Assembly: GCA_016928525.1 (NCBI GenBank)
Contig: JAFGKO010000259.1
Span: 1-6,241 of the forward strand
Source of the DNA: Anaerolineales bacterium
GTDB lineage: Bacteria > Chloroflexota > Anaerolineae > Anaerolineales > Villigracilaceae
Length of the DNA: 6,241 nucleotides
Reading direction: 5' to 3'
Positions 5,810-6,241 of the stretch are shown here, one piece after another. Below the pieces are notes generated by a model. That model did not search any database. It had not been told where the DNA came from and worked only from the letters and a program-made list of their open reading frames with translations. The position numbers were made by a program, and so were the translations under genes. The stretch's first letter is position 1. The number at the start of each line of letters is the position of its first letter.

Positions 5810-5837
5810 TTGCAAAAAAAGAGAATGTTCTTATAAT
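5810..5837 (+). promoter_or_regulatory. Candidate promoter of the ABC transporter gene
   Basis: A perfect TATAAT (5832-5837) is preceded by TTGCAA (5810-5815, 4/6 match) with a 16-base spacer. A better TTGACA at 5804 is 22 bases away, too far for a normal promoter. Transcription would start near 5844, giving an unusually long leader of about 150 bases before the ATG at 5993. A palindrome TGTCAA-AGGA-TTGACA (5794-5809) lies immediately upstream and could be an operator. Confidence 0.5.
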
Positions 5838-5843
5838 CGTGCT

Positions 5844-5992
5844 ATGGGGTAAATACGTATTCTGGTAGGCTATCTTTTATATGGGGCCCAATTTCAATGT
5901 TCTTCATTTATCTTCTTTTGATGTGAATTTGACGGCCCTGGTGTTTAGTCTATTTGGGGCTGATCTTGGGCGTATCACAAACGAGGAATTTC
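5844..5992 (+). other. Long untranslated leader of the ABC transporter gene, no known riboswitch seen
   Basis: If the 5832 TATAAT is used, about 150 bases are transcribed before the start codon. The segment is T-rich and contains the self-complementary octamer ATACGTAT (5853-5860). TTGACG (5929-5934) and TATTTG (5951-5956), 16 bases apart, form a weaker alternative promoter that would shorten the leader. I see no riboswitch core or terminator/antiterminator pair. Confidence 0.3.
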
Positions 5993-6241
5993 ATGGCCAG
6001 TACACAACACCTACTTGAAGTAAAGAATTTGACCACCCGTTTTCATACTGAAGATGGCGTTGTCCATGCCGTCAACGACATCTCCTACACATTGGATGAA
6101 GGGGATACGTTGGGTGTGGTGGGGGAAAGCGGCTGCGGAAAGAGTGTTCATGCCCTGTCCATTATGCGCTTGATACAGATTCCTCCCGGTGAGATTGCCG
6201 GCGGGGAAGTGATTTTCCGTGGCCAGGATTTGTTGAAGCTA
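5993..6241 (+). CDS. Oligopeptide/dipeptide ABC transporter ATP-binding protein (DppD/OppD type), 5' part
   Basis: The first 83 codons are present and the gene continues past the window. The protein opens [45 protein letters not shown], with Walker A GESGCGKS at residues 44-51. The following ALSIMRLI, then [18 protein letters not shown], is the standard continuation in DppD/OppD/GsiA-type ATPases. Those proteins pair with a second ATPase (DppF), two permeases and a solute-binding protein to import peptides or other small solutes. ATG 5993 is chosen because GAGGAA lies 6 bases upstream and homologs begin the LLEV strand a few residues in. The usual T after Walker A KSV is His here (SVHALS). 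The Q loop, signature motif and Walker B lie outside the window, as do any permease genes. Confidence 0.93.
   Translation, partial: MASTQHLLEVKNLTTRFHTEDGVVHAVNDISYTLDEGDTLGVVGESGCGKSVHALSIMRLIQIPPGEIAGGEVIFRGQDLLKL

Noticed and set aside
5804..5837. TTGACA (5804) plus TATAAT (5832) as one promoter
   Set aside because: The spacing is 22 bases, well outside the 16-18 used by sigma-70. TTGCAA at 5810 fits better with the same -10.
5476..5992. tRNA, CRISPR array or known riboswitch in the divergent region
   Set aside because: There is no cloverleaf with a T-loop motif, no regularly spaced repeats and no recognisable aptamer core.
5881..6018. 45-codon plus-strand frame (starts MGPNFNVLHL) overlapping the start of the ABC gene
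   Set aside because: It has no convincing ribosome-binding site, no recognisable motif, and ends inside the ABC gene in another frame. A leader peptide cannot be excluded but is not supported.

Overview
The window looks like part of a chromosome from a Chloroflexota bacterium, probably of the Anaerolineae/Caldilineae type. This is an inference from gene style, not from a database search. The clues are a membrane-anchored surface protein with long Thr/Pro (T-P-T-A-T-P) linkers followed by a jelly-roll-like domain, a DegS/DegU-like kinase and regulator pair, and a group 1 sigma factor with an acidic N-terminus. Base composition is moderately GC-rich in the genes and AT-rich in several intergenic parts.

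Layout. Positions 1-1134 (minus) hold the 5' 378 codons of the housekeeping sigma factor gene rpoD. It starts at TTG and is cut by the window edge just before the region 4.2 helix-turn-helix. Positions 1135-1501 are intergenic. They contain the rpoD promoter, whose two hexamers each lie in a small palindrome, a rho-independent terminator for the genes upstream on the minus strand, and a 110-bp inverted-repeat element with a perfect 8-bp target duplication (a MITE-like insertion). Positions 1502-5475 carry four minus-strand genes. In transcription order they are a signal-anchored surface protein, a DAO-family FAD oxidoreductase, a NarL/DegU-type response regulator, and a DegS-like soluble histidine kinase. 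The last two overlap by ATGA. Positions 5476-5992 are a divergent intergenic region. It holds the minus-strand promoter of the surface protein, a GC-rich strongly self-complementary segment, and plus-strand promoter candidates. At 5993 an oligopeptide/dipeptide-type ABC transporter ATPase gene begins on the plus strand and runs off the window.

How they work together. The regulator and kinase form a classical two-component pair of the DegU/DegS kind with no membrane sensor, so the signal is probably cytoplasmic. They have their own extended -10 promoter but could also be reached by readthrough from the oxidoreductase gene. No direct link between the surface protein, the oxidoreductase and the two-component pair can be shown from sequence. 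No complete new system was found. The observations most worth following are the insertion element sitting inside a hairpin target between the kinase gene and its terminator, the degenerate N-box of the kinase, the paired palindromes over the rpoD promoter, and the long GC-rich hairpin in the divergent region.
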